Positions 32,922 through 43,229 of a stretch of DNA of 64,000 nucleotides are shown here, one piece after another. The notes below the pieces were generated by a model. It did no database searches, was not told the origin of the DNA, and worked only from the letters and a program-made list of their open reading frames with translations. Numbering within the stretch: position 1 is the stretch's first letter; each line of letters begins with the position of its first letter. The position numbers were made by a program, and so were the translations under genes. Source of the stretch: Chryseobacterium herbae (GTDB taxonomy: Bacteria > Bacteroidota > Bacteroidia > Flavobacteriales > Weeksellaceae); contig NZ_JAOAMU010000001.1 of the NCBI RefSeq assembly GCF_025154075.1, forward strand, positions 763,232 to 827,231. Reading direction: 5' to 3'.

Positions 32922-34301
32922 ATGGCCGATTCACTGTTACATAATAAACACCTTCTTTGGCGTGCCGGTTTCGGAGCCGGAATCAATCAGGTAGGTGAAC
33001 TGAAAAATATTAATACAAAAGCGCTTGTCAATGAATTATTTAAAGACGGAACTGTCACGGAAATCGACTATGATACACCGGATATCCCTGTTTCTGATGA
33101 TATGATGGATAGCAGAACTCCGGCAGACAAGAAAAAGGAAATGCAGAAACTCATCAGAGACCAAAACAATGAACTGAATCTGAATTTTCTAAACCAAATG
33201 GTGAACGGCAAAGATCAGATGAGAGAAAAGATGGCGTTTTTCTGGCATGGACACTTTGCATCCAGAGTGAACAATTCAAAATTCAGTAAACAGCTTTTAA
33301 ATACGATCAGGAAGAATGCGCTGGGAAATTTTAAAGATCTGCTCTTTGAAGTGAGCCAATCTCCTGCTATGCTGAATTTCCTGAACAACCAACAGAATAA
33401 AAAGGATCATCCCAATGAAAATTTTGCCCGCGAGGTGATGGAATTATTTACTATGGGAAGAGGAAATTATACCGAAAAAGACATCCGGGAAGCCGCACGA
33501 GCATTTACAGGCTGGGGCTATGATAAGGAAGGAAATTTTAAGGAGCGAAAAAACCTGCATGATGAAGGCTCAAAAACATTTCTGGCAAAAACAGGAAACT
33601 TCACCGGAACCGACGTTTTAAATATCATCCTTGAAGAGAAAGCTACCGCTTCATTTATCACGACAAAAATATATAAGTTCTTCGTCAATGAAAATGCAGA
33701 TTCCAAAATTATAGAGCAATTAAGTTCAACATTCTATAATTCCGGATATGACATTAAAAAACTGATGAACGATATATTTTCAAGCTCATGGTTTTACGAT
33801 AAAAAGAATATAGGCAACAGAATAAAGTCCCCGATAGAACTGATGGCCGGAATAATGCGGATGCTTCCCATGAATATCCAGAACCCGGAAAACCTCATCG
33901 TTTATCAGAAACTGCTGGGACAAATGCTCCTTTACCCGCCCAATGTTTCAGGCTGGCCCAACGGAAAATCGTGGATCGACAGTTCTACCCTGATGGTGAG
34001 GCTGCAAATTCCACAGATCTGGTCAGGATTGCGTCCTTTGGAATACAGTCCGCGACAGGACGATGATATTGATATGGGAATGAAATCCCGTGAAACCGCC
34101 GTGAACAAATCTTTCAAGAATCCTAATATCACGATTGACTGGACTAGACTTGAAAAGGTTTTTGCCGATAAAAACTGCGAAGATTATCTTATCCAGAACA
34201 CCAAAACGCTTGATATGGATACGGTAAAGAACTTTTCGGATAAAAGTATTAAGATGGGTATTATTAATCTGATGTCTACACCGGAATATCAGTTGTGTTA
34301 G
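32922..34301 (+). CDS. DUF1800 family protein
   Basis: 459 residues. It opens with HLLWRAGFGAG (the LLRRAGFGa family signature) and carries MAFFWHGHFASR near residue 106, NFAREVMELFTMG near residue 166 and ARAFTGWGYD near residue 190. Toward the end it has YPPNVSGWPNGKSWIDSSTL near residue 326. There is no signal peptide in this start. DUF1800 proteins are almost always paired with a DUF1501 protein, as here (34519), probably as a secreted or periplasmic complex of unknown role. The pair is separated by a 217-bp gap filled with a dispersed palindromic repeat. Confidence 0.9.
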   Translation: MADSLLHNKHLLWRAGFGAGINQVGELKNINTKALVNELFKDGTVTEIDYDTPDIPVSDDMMDSRTPADKKKEMQKLIRDQNNELNLNFLNQMVNGKDQMREKMAFFWHGHFASRVNNSKFSKQLLNTIRKNALGNFKDLLFEVSQSPAMLNFLNNQQNKKDHPNENFAREVMELFTMGRGNYTEKDIREAARAFTGWGYDKEGNFKERKNLHDEGSKTFLAKTGNFTGTDVLNIILEEKATASFITTKIYKFFVNENADSKIIEQLSSTFYNSGYDIKKLMNDIFSSSWFYDKKNIGNRIKSPIELMAGIMRMLPMNIQNPENLIVYQKLLGQMLLYPPNVSGWPNGKSWIDSSTLMVRLQIPQIWSGLRPLEYSPRQDDDIDMGMKSRETAVNKSFKNPNITIDWTRLEKVFADKNCEDYLIQNTKTLDMDTVKNFSDKSIKMGIINLMSTPEYQLC

Positions 34302-34505
34302 GTGGCAGATGGTAGGTAGAAGGTTGCAGGTAATAGTTGTCACCGTTTGGCTCTGCAACCTCTGATTTATTATTTTTTGCTTTAAAAACATTGATAAAAA
34401 ACACCTAATATTAATAAAACGCAGTCAAGTCCTGCTACCTGCAACCTATTATCTGCAACCTATTATCTGCAACCTATCACCTGCAACCTAACCCCTGCAA
34501 CCTAA
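34302..34505. repeat. Palindromic dispersed repeat, copy B, with a 14-bp tandem array
   Basis: The left arm GGTGGCAGATGGTAGGTAGA and the right side, made of repeated CTGCAACCTATTAT-like 14-bp units (about 34432-34503), are complementary. The core words CTGATTTATTATT, TTGATAAAAAACACC and AATATTAATAAA also occur in copy A. It sits between the DUF1800 and DUF1501 genes of one probable operon. Confidence 0.65.
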
Positions 34506-34518
34506 AAAAAGAAAAATC

Positions 34519-35703
34519 ATGCTAATCAAAAGAAGAGAATTCCTGAAAATAAGTTCATTGGCTACCGCATCGCTGATGGTGCCCAATTTTCTGAAAGCAA
34601 TGACCCTGAATGAGGCGTTAGAACCCAATCAGAAGATTCTTGTCGTGCTGCAGTTTACAGGTGGAAATGATGGTTTGAATACAATCATTCCCACAAAAAA
34701 TGATATTTATTTTAAGGAAAGAAACAATATAGCCATCAAGGATTCTTTAGCGCTGAATGATGAAACAGGAATCAATCCGGCACTTTCCTATTTTAAAGAG
34801 CTTTTTGATAACGGTGAACTTTCTGTGATGAATAATGTCGGCTATCCCGACCCGGATAAGTCTCACTTCAGAAGCATGGATATCTGGCATTCTGCAAGCC
34901 GCAGCGACGAATTCCTGGAAACCGGATGGCTGGGACGTTTTCTGGATGAGGAATGTTACCGTTGTGAGCATCCTACACAGGCGTTGGAAGTAGATGACAT
35001 GCTGAGTCTCGCGTTGAAAGGGGAAAACAACAAAGCATTTGCCTTCAAAGATCCGAAAAGACTTTATCAGACCAGTCAGGAGAAATATTTTAAATCTTTG
35101 TATGACCACCATCACGATGATGAAACCGTTTCTTATTTATACCAAACCCTTGGCTCAACGATCAATAATGCAGATTATATTTTTGAAAAGAGTAAATCAC
35201 AAAAAACAGATCAAGTCTACCCGAATTCTCAGCTTGGAAAGGATTTTAAAACAGTCGCATCCTTAATCAAATCTGATATCAATACTCAGGTCTATTATCT
35301 TTCTGTGGGAAGTTTTGACACTCATGTCAACCAGAATGACAGACAGACAAAGCTGTTCAGCGACATCAATGAAGCCGTAAAATCATTTGTTGCTGATCTG
35401 AAAAGCAATGGAATTTTCAACGATGTCTTACTGATGACTTTTTCAGAATTCGGACGTCGCGTAGCTCAAAATGCGAGCAATGGAACTGACCACGGAACCG
35501 CCAATCAAATGTTCTTTATCAGCGGAGGACTTAAGAAAAAAGGCCTTCTGAATGCACTTCCTGATCTGCAGAAACTGAATGAAGGGGATCTTATTTATAC
35601 AGAAGATTTCAGAAAAGTCTATGCTACGATTCTGAAAAACTGGCTTAAAGCGGATTCTTCCAAGGTGTTGGGCTGGAAAAACGGGATCTATGATTTTATA
35701 TAA
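34519..35703 (+). CDS. DUF1501 family protein with Tat-like signal
   Basis: 394 residues. The N-terminus RREFLKISSLATASLMVPNF is a twin-arginine-type signal. LQFTGGNDGLNTIIP near residue 50, DPDKSHFRSMDIWHSA near residue 114, YYLSVGSFDTHVNQNDRQ near residue 258 and TFSEFGRRVAQNASNGTDHG near residue 310 are DUF1501 (alkaline-phosphatase-like fold) landmarks with conserved Asp/His metal ligands. It probably works with the DUF1800 protein. The DUF1800-DUF1501 pair is widespread, but its biochemical role is unknown. Confidence 0.9.
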   Translation: MLIKRREFLKISSLATASLMVPNFLKAMTLNEALEPNQKILVVLQFTGGNDGLNTIIPTKNDIYFKERNNIAIKDSLALNDETGINPALSYFKELFDNGELSVMNNVGYPDPDKSHFRSMDIWHSASRSDEFLETGWLGRFLDEECYRCEHPTQALEVDDMLSLALKGENNKAFAFKDPKRLYQTSQEKYFKSLYDHHHDDETVSYLYQTLGSTINNADYIFEKSKSQKTDQVYPNSQLGKDFKTVASLIKSDINTQVYYLSVGSFDTHVNQNDRQTKLFSDINEAVKSFVADLKSNGIFNDVLLMTFSEFGRRVAQNASNGTDHGTANQMFFISGGLKKKGLLNALPDLQKLNEGDLIYTEDFRKVYATILKNWLKADSSKVLGWKNGIYDFI

Positions 35704-35763
35704 TTGGGTTTAAAATAAAACCGCCATTCTGAGTATTAATCAAAATAGCAGTGTATTCAATGT

Positions 35764-35803
35764 GATAAAAAAACCTCATAGGTTTTTGAAACCTATGAGG
35801 TTT
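35764..35803 (-). terminator. Strong bidirectional hairpin, terminator of the TerD-like gene
   Basis: AAACCTCATAGGTTT pairs perfectly over 15 bases with AAACCTATGAGGTTT around a 3-base loop, with a T run on the minus strand. Its sequence is related to the hairpin at 37981-38014. Confidence 0.82.
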
Positions 35804-35890
35804 GGAGTTTATATCAGTTTATTTTTTATCTCTATTCAAAATCTCTCGCTGATTTTGCAGATTTAGGAGATGTTTACGTTACATTTTATA

Positions 35891-37642
35891 TTACTTAAAA
35901 ACCTTTGTAAAGCTATCTTTTTCAAGACTTTCAAGGGAGAAATCGAAGTCAGTGTCTTCTTTTTCAGAAGTAATTTCTGCTCCTAATTCTGCGACAAGTC
36001 CATTAAAGGAAATAGGTTCATACCATTGCTGATACAACGCTTCTGTAGCCATTACCGAAATCTCGGAATTTCCTGAAACATGGGTATGTCCGGCTCCGAA
36101 ATTCAGAAGTACAAAACACTGCTTTTCTCCTTTCGGAAGCATTATTCCGAGAACAGTCTGTCTCTGGACAGAATTACATTTCACTTCGGCAAAAACATGA
36201 TCCGGGTTCATCATATATTCTCTCGAAATATGATCTCCTTTTCCAATCACAATTTTATACCCGCAGTCAGAACTTCCGGAATAGACGTTGTTCATAATCA
36301 GGGTCGGAGCATTTAATCCTTGAGAAGCGTACAAATATTCTACGGCACCATTAGGCGCGGAGGTCATATCTCCGGAATACATCAGGTTTCCATTATCCTG
36401 ATTATAAGCTGCATTCCATCCTGTCTTTCCTCCGATATTCAATCCGGAAAGGTCAAGATCATTAGCTCCCCATCCATCTTCCCAGTAAATTCCAACCGCC
36501 AGTTTTTCACCAAGAAATCTTGTTCCGGCAGGAATATTTCCTACAAACATCTTTTCAGAAGTAGGCAGCCCAAATTCTACATTTTCCGGGAAATAAAACT
36601 TCTTTCCTGAAAGATCAAATCTCGATTTCAAATAATTCAGGATAAAATCATAGTTTTTTTCACCTACTGATCCGGTTTTCCCGGTTTTTACCCAGGATTT
36701 TCCATTCCTGATTCTGTAAACGAAGGTATCTAAACCATATATTCTTAAATAACAGGCAGACAAAGCTTTAAACAACGCAAACGGCGTCGCATTATCCAGC
36801 CAGTGCAGATCATTTTTCTCCAACAATGTATGGGTCGCCTCATTCAACGGACTGGAAACCAATGGCTGATGATGAATTTTGGATAGTTTTGAAATCTTAT
36901 TGATGGTTTTCGAAGATCTTTTTTTATACGCTAAAAACAGCGGTTTAAATCTGTTGAAAATTTGAGCAAGCCTTTCCAGTCCGTATTTTTCAAACAAAGC
37001 TGACGGATCAAATTTGCTTTCATTAATCGCTTTGATCAACTCTCCATTTTTAATCAGGAGTGTGGTATCCGTCGTTTTATAAATCACGTATCTGAAAAAT
37101 TCTACGGGATTAACAGGATATACCTGATACAGATCTGCAATTTTGACAATAGCTTCCTTGTTTCTGATATTCTCTGTTCCTGTAAAAGTATAATGAAGCT
37201 CTTTCGTTAAAACAGAAAGCAGATCATTGATCGTTTTTTCATTCAGAGCAATTCCTGATTTCAACAGGGAAAGACATTTTTCAGTCATTTCTTCTGCAGA
37301 ATAGGCTTTAACGACTTTAAAAATCAGTTTTGCATTGGGAACATTCAGCACTTCATCAGGAATATATATTTCATCCTGGAAATTGCTTCCATACGTAGAA
37401 ATATAGTGTTTAAGCTGCTCGATGAACAACTCGAGTCTCGTGCTGTCTTTTATTTTCTGCCAGGATTTATGGAAGGTCTTATTCAGATCATTTCCGTTTA
37501 ATTTTTCTTTCTCGTAAAATTGAATGATCTCGTCTTTAGCCCAAACGGCATCTGCTTCGATCACAAAACCTGCGTCAGAAATAAAAGGGGTACTTTCGGT
37601 TTTTTTGGCCAGTACGGCATTAAATAATTGAAGTGTTTTCAT
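35891..37642 (-). CDS. RtcB-neighbour protein: alpha-helical repeat region plus TerD-like C-terminal domain
   Basis: 583 residues from ATG 37642, chosen because the longer frame to 37885 runs through a tRNA-like sequence. No signal peptide. About residues 10-290 are helical, HEAT/TROVE-like in layout, though I see no clear TROVE signature. A middle region carries SACYLRIYGLDTFVYRIRNG near 290. The C-terminal ~200 residues contain NDLDLSGLNIGGKTGWN near 391 and MYSGDMTSAPNGAVEYLY near 419, a TerD-like calcium-binding-type arrangement. It follows rtcB and a structured RNA on the same strand. RtcB loci often carry Ro60/TROVE or Ter proteins, so a role in RNA-damage handling is inferred. Its start is complementary to an upstream leader segment. 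Confidence 0.8.
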   Translation of the reverse strand: MKTLQLFNAVLAKKTESTPFISDAGFVIEADAVWAKDEIIQFYEKEKLNGNDLNKTFHKSWQKIKDSTRLELFIEQLKHYISTYGSNFQDEIYIPDEVLNVPNAKLIFKVVKAYSAEEMTEKCLSLLKSGIALNEKTINDLLSVLTKELHYTFTGTENIRNKEAIVKIADLYQVYPVNPVEFFRYVIYKTTDTTLLIKNGELIKAINESKFDPSALFEKYGLERLAQIFNRFKPLFLAYKKRSSKTINKISKLSKIHHQPLVSSPLNEATHTLLEKNDLHWLDNATPFALFKALSACYLRIYGLDTFVYRIRNGKSWVKTGKTGSVGEKNYDFILNYLKSRFDLSGKKFYFPENVEFGLPTSEKMFVGNIPAGTRFLGEKLAVGIYWEDGWGANDLDLSGLNIGGKTGWNAAYNQDNGNLMYSGDMTSAPNGAVEYLYASQGLNAPTLIMNNVYSGSSDCGYKIVIGKGDHISREYMMNPDHVFAEVKCNSVQRQTVLGIMLPKGEKQCFVLLNFGAGHTHVSGNSEISVMATEALYQQWYEPISFNGLVAELGAEITSEKEDTDFDFSLESLEKDSFTKVFK

Positions 37643-37795
37643 TGTAATAAAAATTAAATAAGTGAGGAGTAGGACTTTTTTTTTAAAAACGATATAGGAA
37701 CTCCTTTTACCTATTATTTTGAAAAAGGCGGAGAGTAATACCAATATAGGAACTCTGTTTGCCTTATTATTTTTTACTGATGAAAACACTTCAAT
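37627..37795 (-). promoter_or_regulatory. Leader with a 16-base anti-start sequence and repeated motif
   Basis: The first 16 coding bases of the downstream gene (minus strand, 37642 to 37627: ATGAAAACACTTCAAT) have an exact complement in the same transcript at 37795 to 37780, leaving a 137-base loop. Such a pairing would hide the start codon. The loop carries two copies of a hairpin-forming word ending AGTTCCTAT (minus strand; plus-strand cores at 37746-37754 and 37694-37702). A third copy is inside the tRNA-like element. This looks like a riboregulatory leader. Confidence 0.6.
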
Positions 37796-37829
37796 GGTAT
37801 TCAAATATAAGTATTTTCCATCAGTATTT

Positions 37830-37928
37830 GTGGAGCAGACAGGAATCGAACCTGTGACCCGTAAGATAGGAACTTTGTCTGCCAATAGCGGAAAGTGATC
37901 ACTGCTCTACCTTCTGAGCTACTGTCCA
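37830..37928 (-). ncRNA. tRNA-like element with enlarged anticodon arm
   Basis: Read on the minus strand: acceptor-like TGGACAG and CTGCTCCA (seven pairs if one C is bulged); TA; a perfect D arm GCTC-AGAAGGTA-GAGC; an anticodon-stem-like GTGAT/CTTAC (four pairs); a 32-base loop instead of 7, with an extra ACTTT/AAAGT stem; a variable part GGGTC; and a perfect T arm ACAGG-TTCGATT-CCTGT. No plausible anticodon loop is present and the acceptor is imperfect, so it is not an ordinary tRNA. It lies between rtcB and the TerD-like gene, all on one strand. Y-RNA-like RNAs with tRNA-like modules accompany RtcB/Ro60 loci elsewhere. Confidence 0.65.
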
Positions 37929-37980
37929 TTGATTTTTTATTTTATAAACTTCGTTATAAGTTGATTATCGTCGAGAATAT

Positions 37981-38014
37981 AAACCTTACAGGCTTTTGAA
38001 ACCTATAAGGTTTA
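37981..38014 (-). terminator. Hairpin terminator after rtcB
   Basis: AAACCTTACAGGCTT pairs with AAACCTATAAGGTTT (two mismatches) around TTTGA. It is closely related to the hairpin at 35771, sharing TTTTGAAACCTAT in the loop/right arm. Confidence 0.65.
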
Positions 38015-38030
38015 AGCATCGTTATCAATA

Positions 38031-39902
<1,872 letters not shown>

Positions 39903-39907
39903 TTTTT

Positions 39908-40067
39908 TTAATGTCAATGGTGAATTTTGCTTCGCAAGTGAATCGTCAATTGATGGCGGACAGTAAGATTCAAAATCCAAAATCCAGAATCCAGAATCCA
40001 AAATTAAAAATTAAAAATTAAAAATTGACTTGCGAAGCAAAATTGACATTTCACAATTCACATTTAT
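39908..40067. repeat. Dispersed repeat related to the 104-bp tandem array at the window end
   Basis: GGTGAATTTTGCTTCGCAAG through GTCAATTGATGGCGGACAGT and AAGATTCA (39918-39975) matches the 104-bp unit at 63.7-64.0 kb. After a run of short repeats (CAGAATCCAGAATCC, ATTAAAAATTAAAA), an inverted half (TTGACTTGCGAAGCAAAATT, 40025-40044) follows, making a palindromic element. Confidence 0.62.
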
Positions 40068-40090
40068 CCCCTCCAAAAAACCACACAACC

Positions 40091-41110
40091 ATGTCATCTA
40101 ATAAAAATGCACTTATTCGTTATAAAACATTAGACAAATGTCTTAAGAACAAATACCGGAAATATACACTGGAAGATCTTATTGATGCCTGTTCTGATGC
40201 CCTTTTTGAATTTGAAGGCAAAGAATCTTATGTAAGCAGACGAACGGTTCAGCTCGATCTTCAAAATATGCGGAGTGAAAAATTCGGGTACGAAGCCCCG
40301 ATTGAAGTATTTGAAAGAAAATACTACCGCTACAGTGATTCTGAGTACAGCATACATAATATTTCAGTGAATGAAAGTGACCTGAAAGCGATGAATAATG
40401 CCGTTCAGATTCTGAAGCAGTTCAAGGATTTCTCTATGTTTAAAGAGATGAACGGGGTCATTCAGAAACTGGAGGATTCCATTCATTCTACGGGACAGAA
40501 ATCAATCATTCATCTGGATAAAAATGAACAACTGAAAGGTCTTGAGCATATTGACATTCTTTATGAAAGCATTTCAAATAAAAAAGTTCTGAATATTCTT
40601 TACCGCAGTTTTACCGCCAAGGAATCTAGCAATTATGTGGTTCATCCCCAATTATTGAAAGAATTTAATAACAGATGGTTCCTGATCTGCCAGCACAAGG
40701 GTAAAATGTATAATCTGGCTCTGGACCGTATGGAAAGTATTGAGCTCGAGGAAAATGTTCCGTATATTGATAAAGATCTGGATGGTGATGAGTATTTCAA
40801 AGATATTGTCGGTGTTACGGTTTCGGATACCATGGCTCCGAGGAACGTCATTTTCTTTGTCGATTCCCACAACGCTCCCTATGTAAAGACCAAACCGCTT
40901 CACAAAAGCCAGGAAATCATAAGTGAAACGGAGGAAGGAACATTATTTAAGATCTGTGTACAAATCAATTTTGAACTGGAAAGGTTACTACTGGGTTTCG
41001 GAGAATCTCTGATTGTTCACAAGCCGAGAAAGTTAAGATTACGGTTGCAGGAAAAGTTTAGTGCTGGGTTTAAAAACTATGAGAAACTGGATATTCCTGA
41101 TGAACATTGA
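40091..41110 (+). CDS. WYL-domain transcription regulator (YafY-like)
   Basis: 339 residues from ATG 40091; earlier in-frame ATG 40025 lies in repeat DNA. The N-terminal winged helix (about 5-80) has YVSRRTVQLDLQNMRSEKFG as recognition region. The WYL region is about 165-250, with ILYRSFTAKESSNYVVHPQL and NNRWFLICQHKGKMYNLALD, followed by a C-terminal WCX extension ending GESLIVHKPRKLRLRL. WYL proteins sense nucleic acids or nucleotide ligands and regulate defence and repair genes. It sits between rtcB and the nucleotidyltransferase gene, which share a promoter motif, so it is the best candidate for the regulator acting there. That assignment is inference. Confidence 0.9.
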   Translation: MSSNKNALIRYKTLDKCLKNKYRKYTLEDLIDACSDALFEFEGKESYVSRRTVQLDLQNMRSEKFGYEAPIEVFERKYYRYSDSEYSIHNISVNESDLKAMNNAVQILKQFKDFSMFKEMNGVIQKLEDSIHSTGQKSIIHLDKNEQLKGLEHIDILYESISNKKVLNILYRSFTAKESSNYVVHPQLLKEFNNRWFLICQHKGKMYNLALDRMESIELEENVPYIDKDLDGDEYFKDIVGVTVSDTMAPRNVIFFVDSHNAPYVKTKPLHKSQEIISETEEGTLFKICVQINFELERLLLGFGESLIVHKPRKLRLRLQEKFSAGFKNYEKLDIPDEH

Positions 41111-41343
41111 TGTTTTTTAGCACAAAAGGGACATTTTTTTTAACACTTAAGTTATCTTGAAGTGACAAGCTTTGTGGAAAGAAGATCACTTAAGTTCTTT
41201 GAAAATTAAAAATTTTCGTGAAGGCTCAATAAACACGAAGCTTTCGCTGTAAAAAATATCACATGCGCTAAAACACTGACCAACACTCAAAATTTTAAAA
41301 TGGCTCAGAAATTGTATTAATCAGGACATTAAAAAATCTTACT
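41111..41343. other. Intergenic region before the small-protein gene
   Basis: AT-rich, with two copies of CACTTAAGTT (about 41142 and 41187) in direct orientation. No coding sequence was recognised. Confidence 0.4.
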
Positions 41344-41481
41344 ATGAAATCAAGAATATTTAAAGCATTGATTGCAATTATAGCACCTATTGCGATAGAA
41401 TATATCGTAAAAAAGATATCTGAGAGATTGGATAAAAAAGAACAAGATAAAGGAAAAGGACCTAAGCAGATTACTGCTTAA
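41344..41481 (+). CDS. 45-residue small amphipathic protein
   Basis: ATG 41344 to TAA 41479. The peptide starts MKSRIFKALIAIIAPIAIEY, followed by IVKKISERLDKKEQDKGKG and an end GPKQITA. A hydrophobic N-terminal helix is followed by a charged Lys-rich helix, the form of a small membrane-bound or membrane-active peptide. It is closed by a clear terminator (41511-41550), which supports a separate transcript. No other gene overlaps. Function unknown. Confidence 0.62.
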   Translation: MKSRIFKALIAIIAPIAIEYIVKKISERLDKKEQDKGKGPKQITA

Positions 41482-41510
41482 ACCTATAAGTAGTTAGAAT
41501 TTAATTTTAT

Positions 41511-41550
41511 TGAAAAGAGGCTGTCATTCATATGTATAGCCTCTTTTTTA
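41511..41550 (+). terminator. Terminator after the small-protein gene
   Basis: AAAAGAGGCT pairs with AGCCTCTTTT around a 15-base loop, followed by a T run. Confidence 0.85.
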
Positions 41551-41716
41551 TGTCTTTTTTTGTTGGAATATCGCAAGACGCTATTTTTTCACATGCTTTG
41601 TGTCGTAAACCGCTCAATTTAACGGTTAAATATGCTCAATACGCGAATCCCCTTCCCCATATCTTGTTAAACTCTCAAACCCTAAAACCCTTCCGATTCT
41701 TAAACTCAGCAAATCA

Positions 41717-41756
41717 ACGCAAAAACATTGCGCACTTTCTCTTTTACTTTGCATTA
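41717..41756 (+). promoter_or_regulatory. Composite promoter/operator of the first RlaP nucleotidyltransferase gene
   Basis: ACGCA-N5-ATTGCGCACTT-N6-TTACTTTGCATTA, identical in all four blocks and both spacings to the sequence before rtcB (39470 to 39431 minus). It ends 13 bases before the start codon at 41770. Confidence 0.7.
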
Positions 41757-41763
41757 AAATTAA

Positions 41764-42519
<756 letters not shown>

Positions 42520-42540
42520 ATAAGTTATTAATTATGAGTT

Positions 42541-43194
42541 ATGAAAATGGGAATATTTGATTTTTTTAAATGGAAAAGTAAACTTTTAATGGCAAAAAAA
42601 GAGGTGAAAAATGCTGCGCCGGTAATTCATCCTTTTATAAAGCAAAGCGAGTTTTTAAAAGAGGAATTTGGGTTAATTGTTCCACAGTCTTCCATTGATT
42701 GCCTGATTCGTTTCAATCTTCCGGGAGATCATTATTATTACAGCCTTTTTTGGCATTTTGACAATGATTTCCTTGAAGTATTTTATAATGAAAAATTTAT
42801 TCAAGGGGTTGTAGACCGCTATCATCAAGTATATGGTGCAGATGCGGATTTAAAAAACCTACAGGATCAATTAGACGAGGCAAAATTTGAATTCAATCTC
42901 AGGAATGATTCCTTTCACAGTAATATTATGGACTTTGATCTTATCAATCAATGCTATACTGAATTTAAAGCTTCCGGTGAAGAACTCATGATCACGCTTA
43001 ATTTCGATTATGAGAATCTGCTCCTTAACACAGAACTGAAAGGATATGTAGGACAGAATTATCCCAGTTTTAATGGACTTTATAAAACAACAGCAGGTAT
43101 ACAATATAAACAGCTGGAAGATTTTAAATTACTGGAAGATATTATCCAAAAATTACTGGATGAAAAGGAGAAAAATAATAACTTTCCTTTTTAA
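42541..43194 (+). CDS. Protein of unknown function in the RNA-repair locus
   Basis: 217 residues, acidic, no signal peptide despite the hydrophobic-aromatic start (MGIFDFFKW). A globular alpha/beta region with LIRFNLPGDHYYYSLFWHFD near residue 60 is followed by a helical C-terminus. I recognise no family. It begins 21 bases after the RlaP gene and ends 35 bases before the ATP-grasp gene, so it is in the same operon and may be a partner protein. Confidence 0.75.
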   Translation: MKMGIFDFFKWKSKLLMAKKEVKNAAPVIHPFIKQSEFLKEEFGLIVPQSSIDCLIRFNLPGDHYYYSLFWHFDNDFLEVFYNEKFIQGVVDRYHQVYGADADLKNLQDQLDEAKFEFNLRNDSFHSNIMDFDLINQCYTEFKASGEELMITLNFDYENLLLNTELKGYVGQNYPSFNGLYKTTAGIQYKQLEDFKLLEDIIQKLLDEKEKNNNFPF

Positions 43195-43229
43195 CAGAAT
43201 CTGTTAGTAGAAATAAAAAAACAGAACAC

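Noticed and set aside
34432..34503. CRISPR-like short repeats (CTGCAACCTATTAT units)
   Set aside because: The units are directly adjacent with no spacers and belong to the right arm of a dispersed palindromic element.
37643..37885. N-terminal extension of the TerD-like protein to an ATG at 37885
   Set aside because: The extension runs through the T arm of the tRNA-like element and AT-rich leader repeats, and has no protein-like composition. The ATG at 37642 matches the family-like start.
37830..37928. Ordinary tRNA gene
   Set aside because: No usable anticodon loop (32 bases instead of 7) and an imperfect acceptor stem. It is reported as tRNA-like only.
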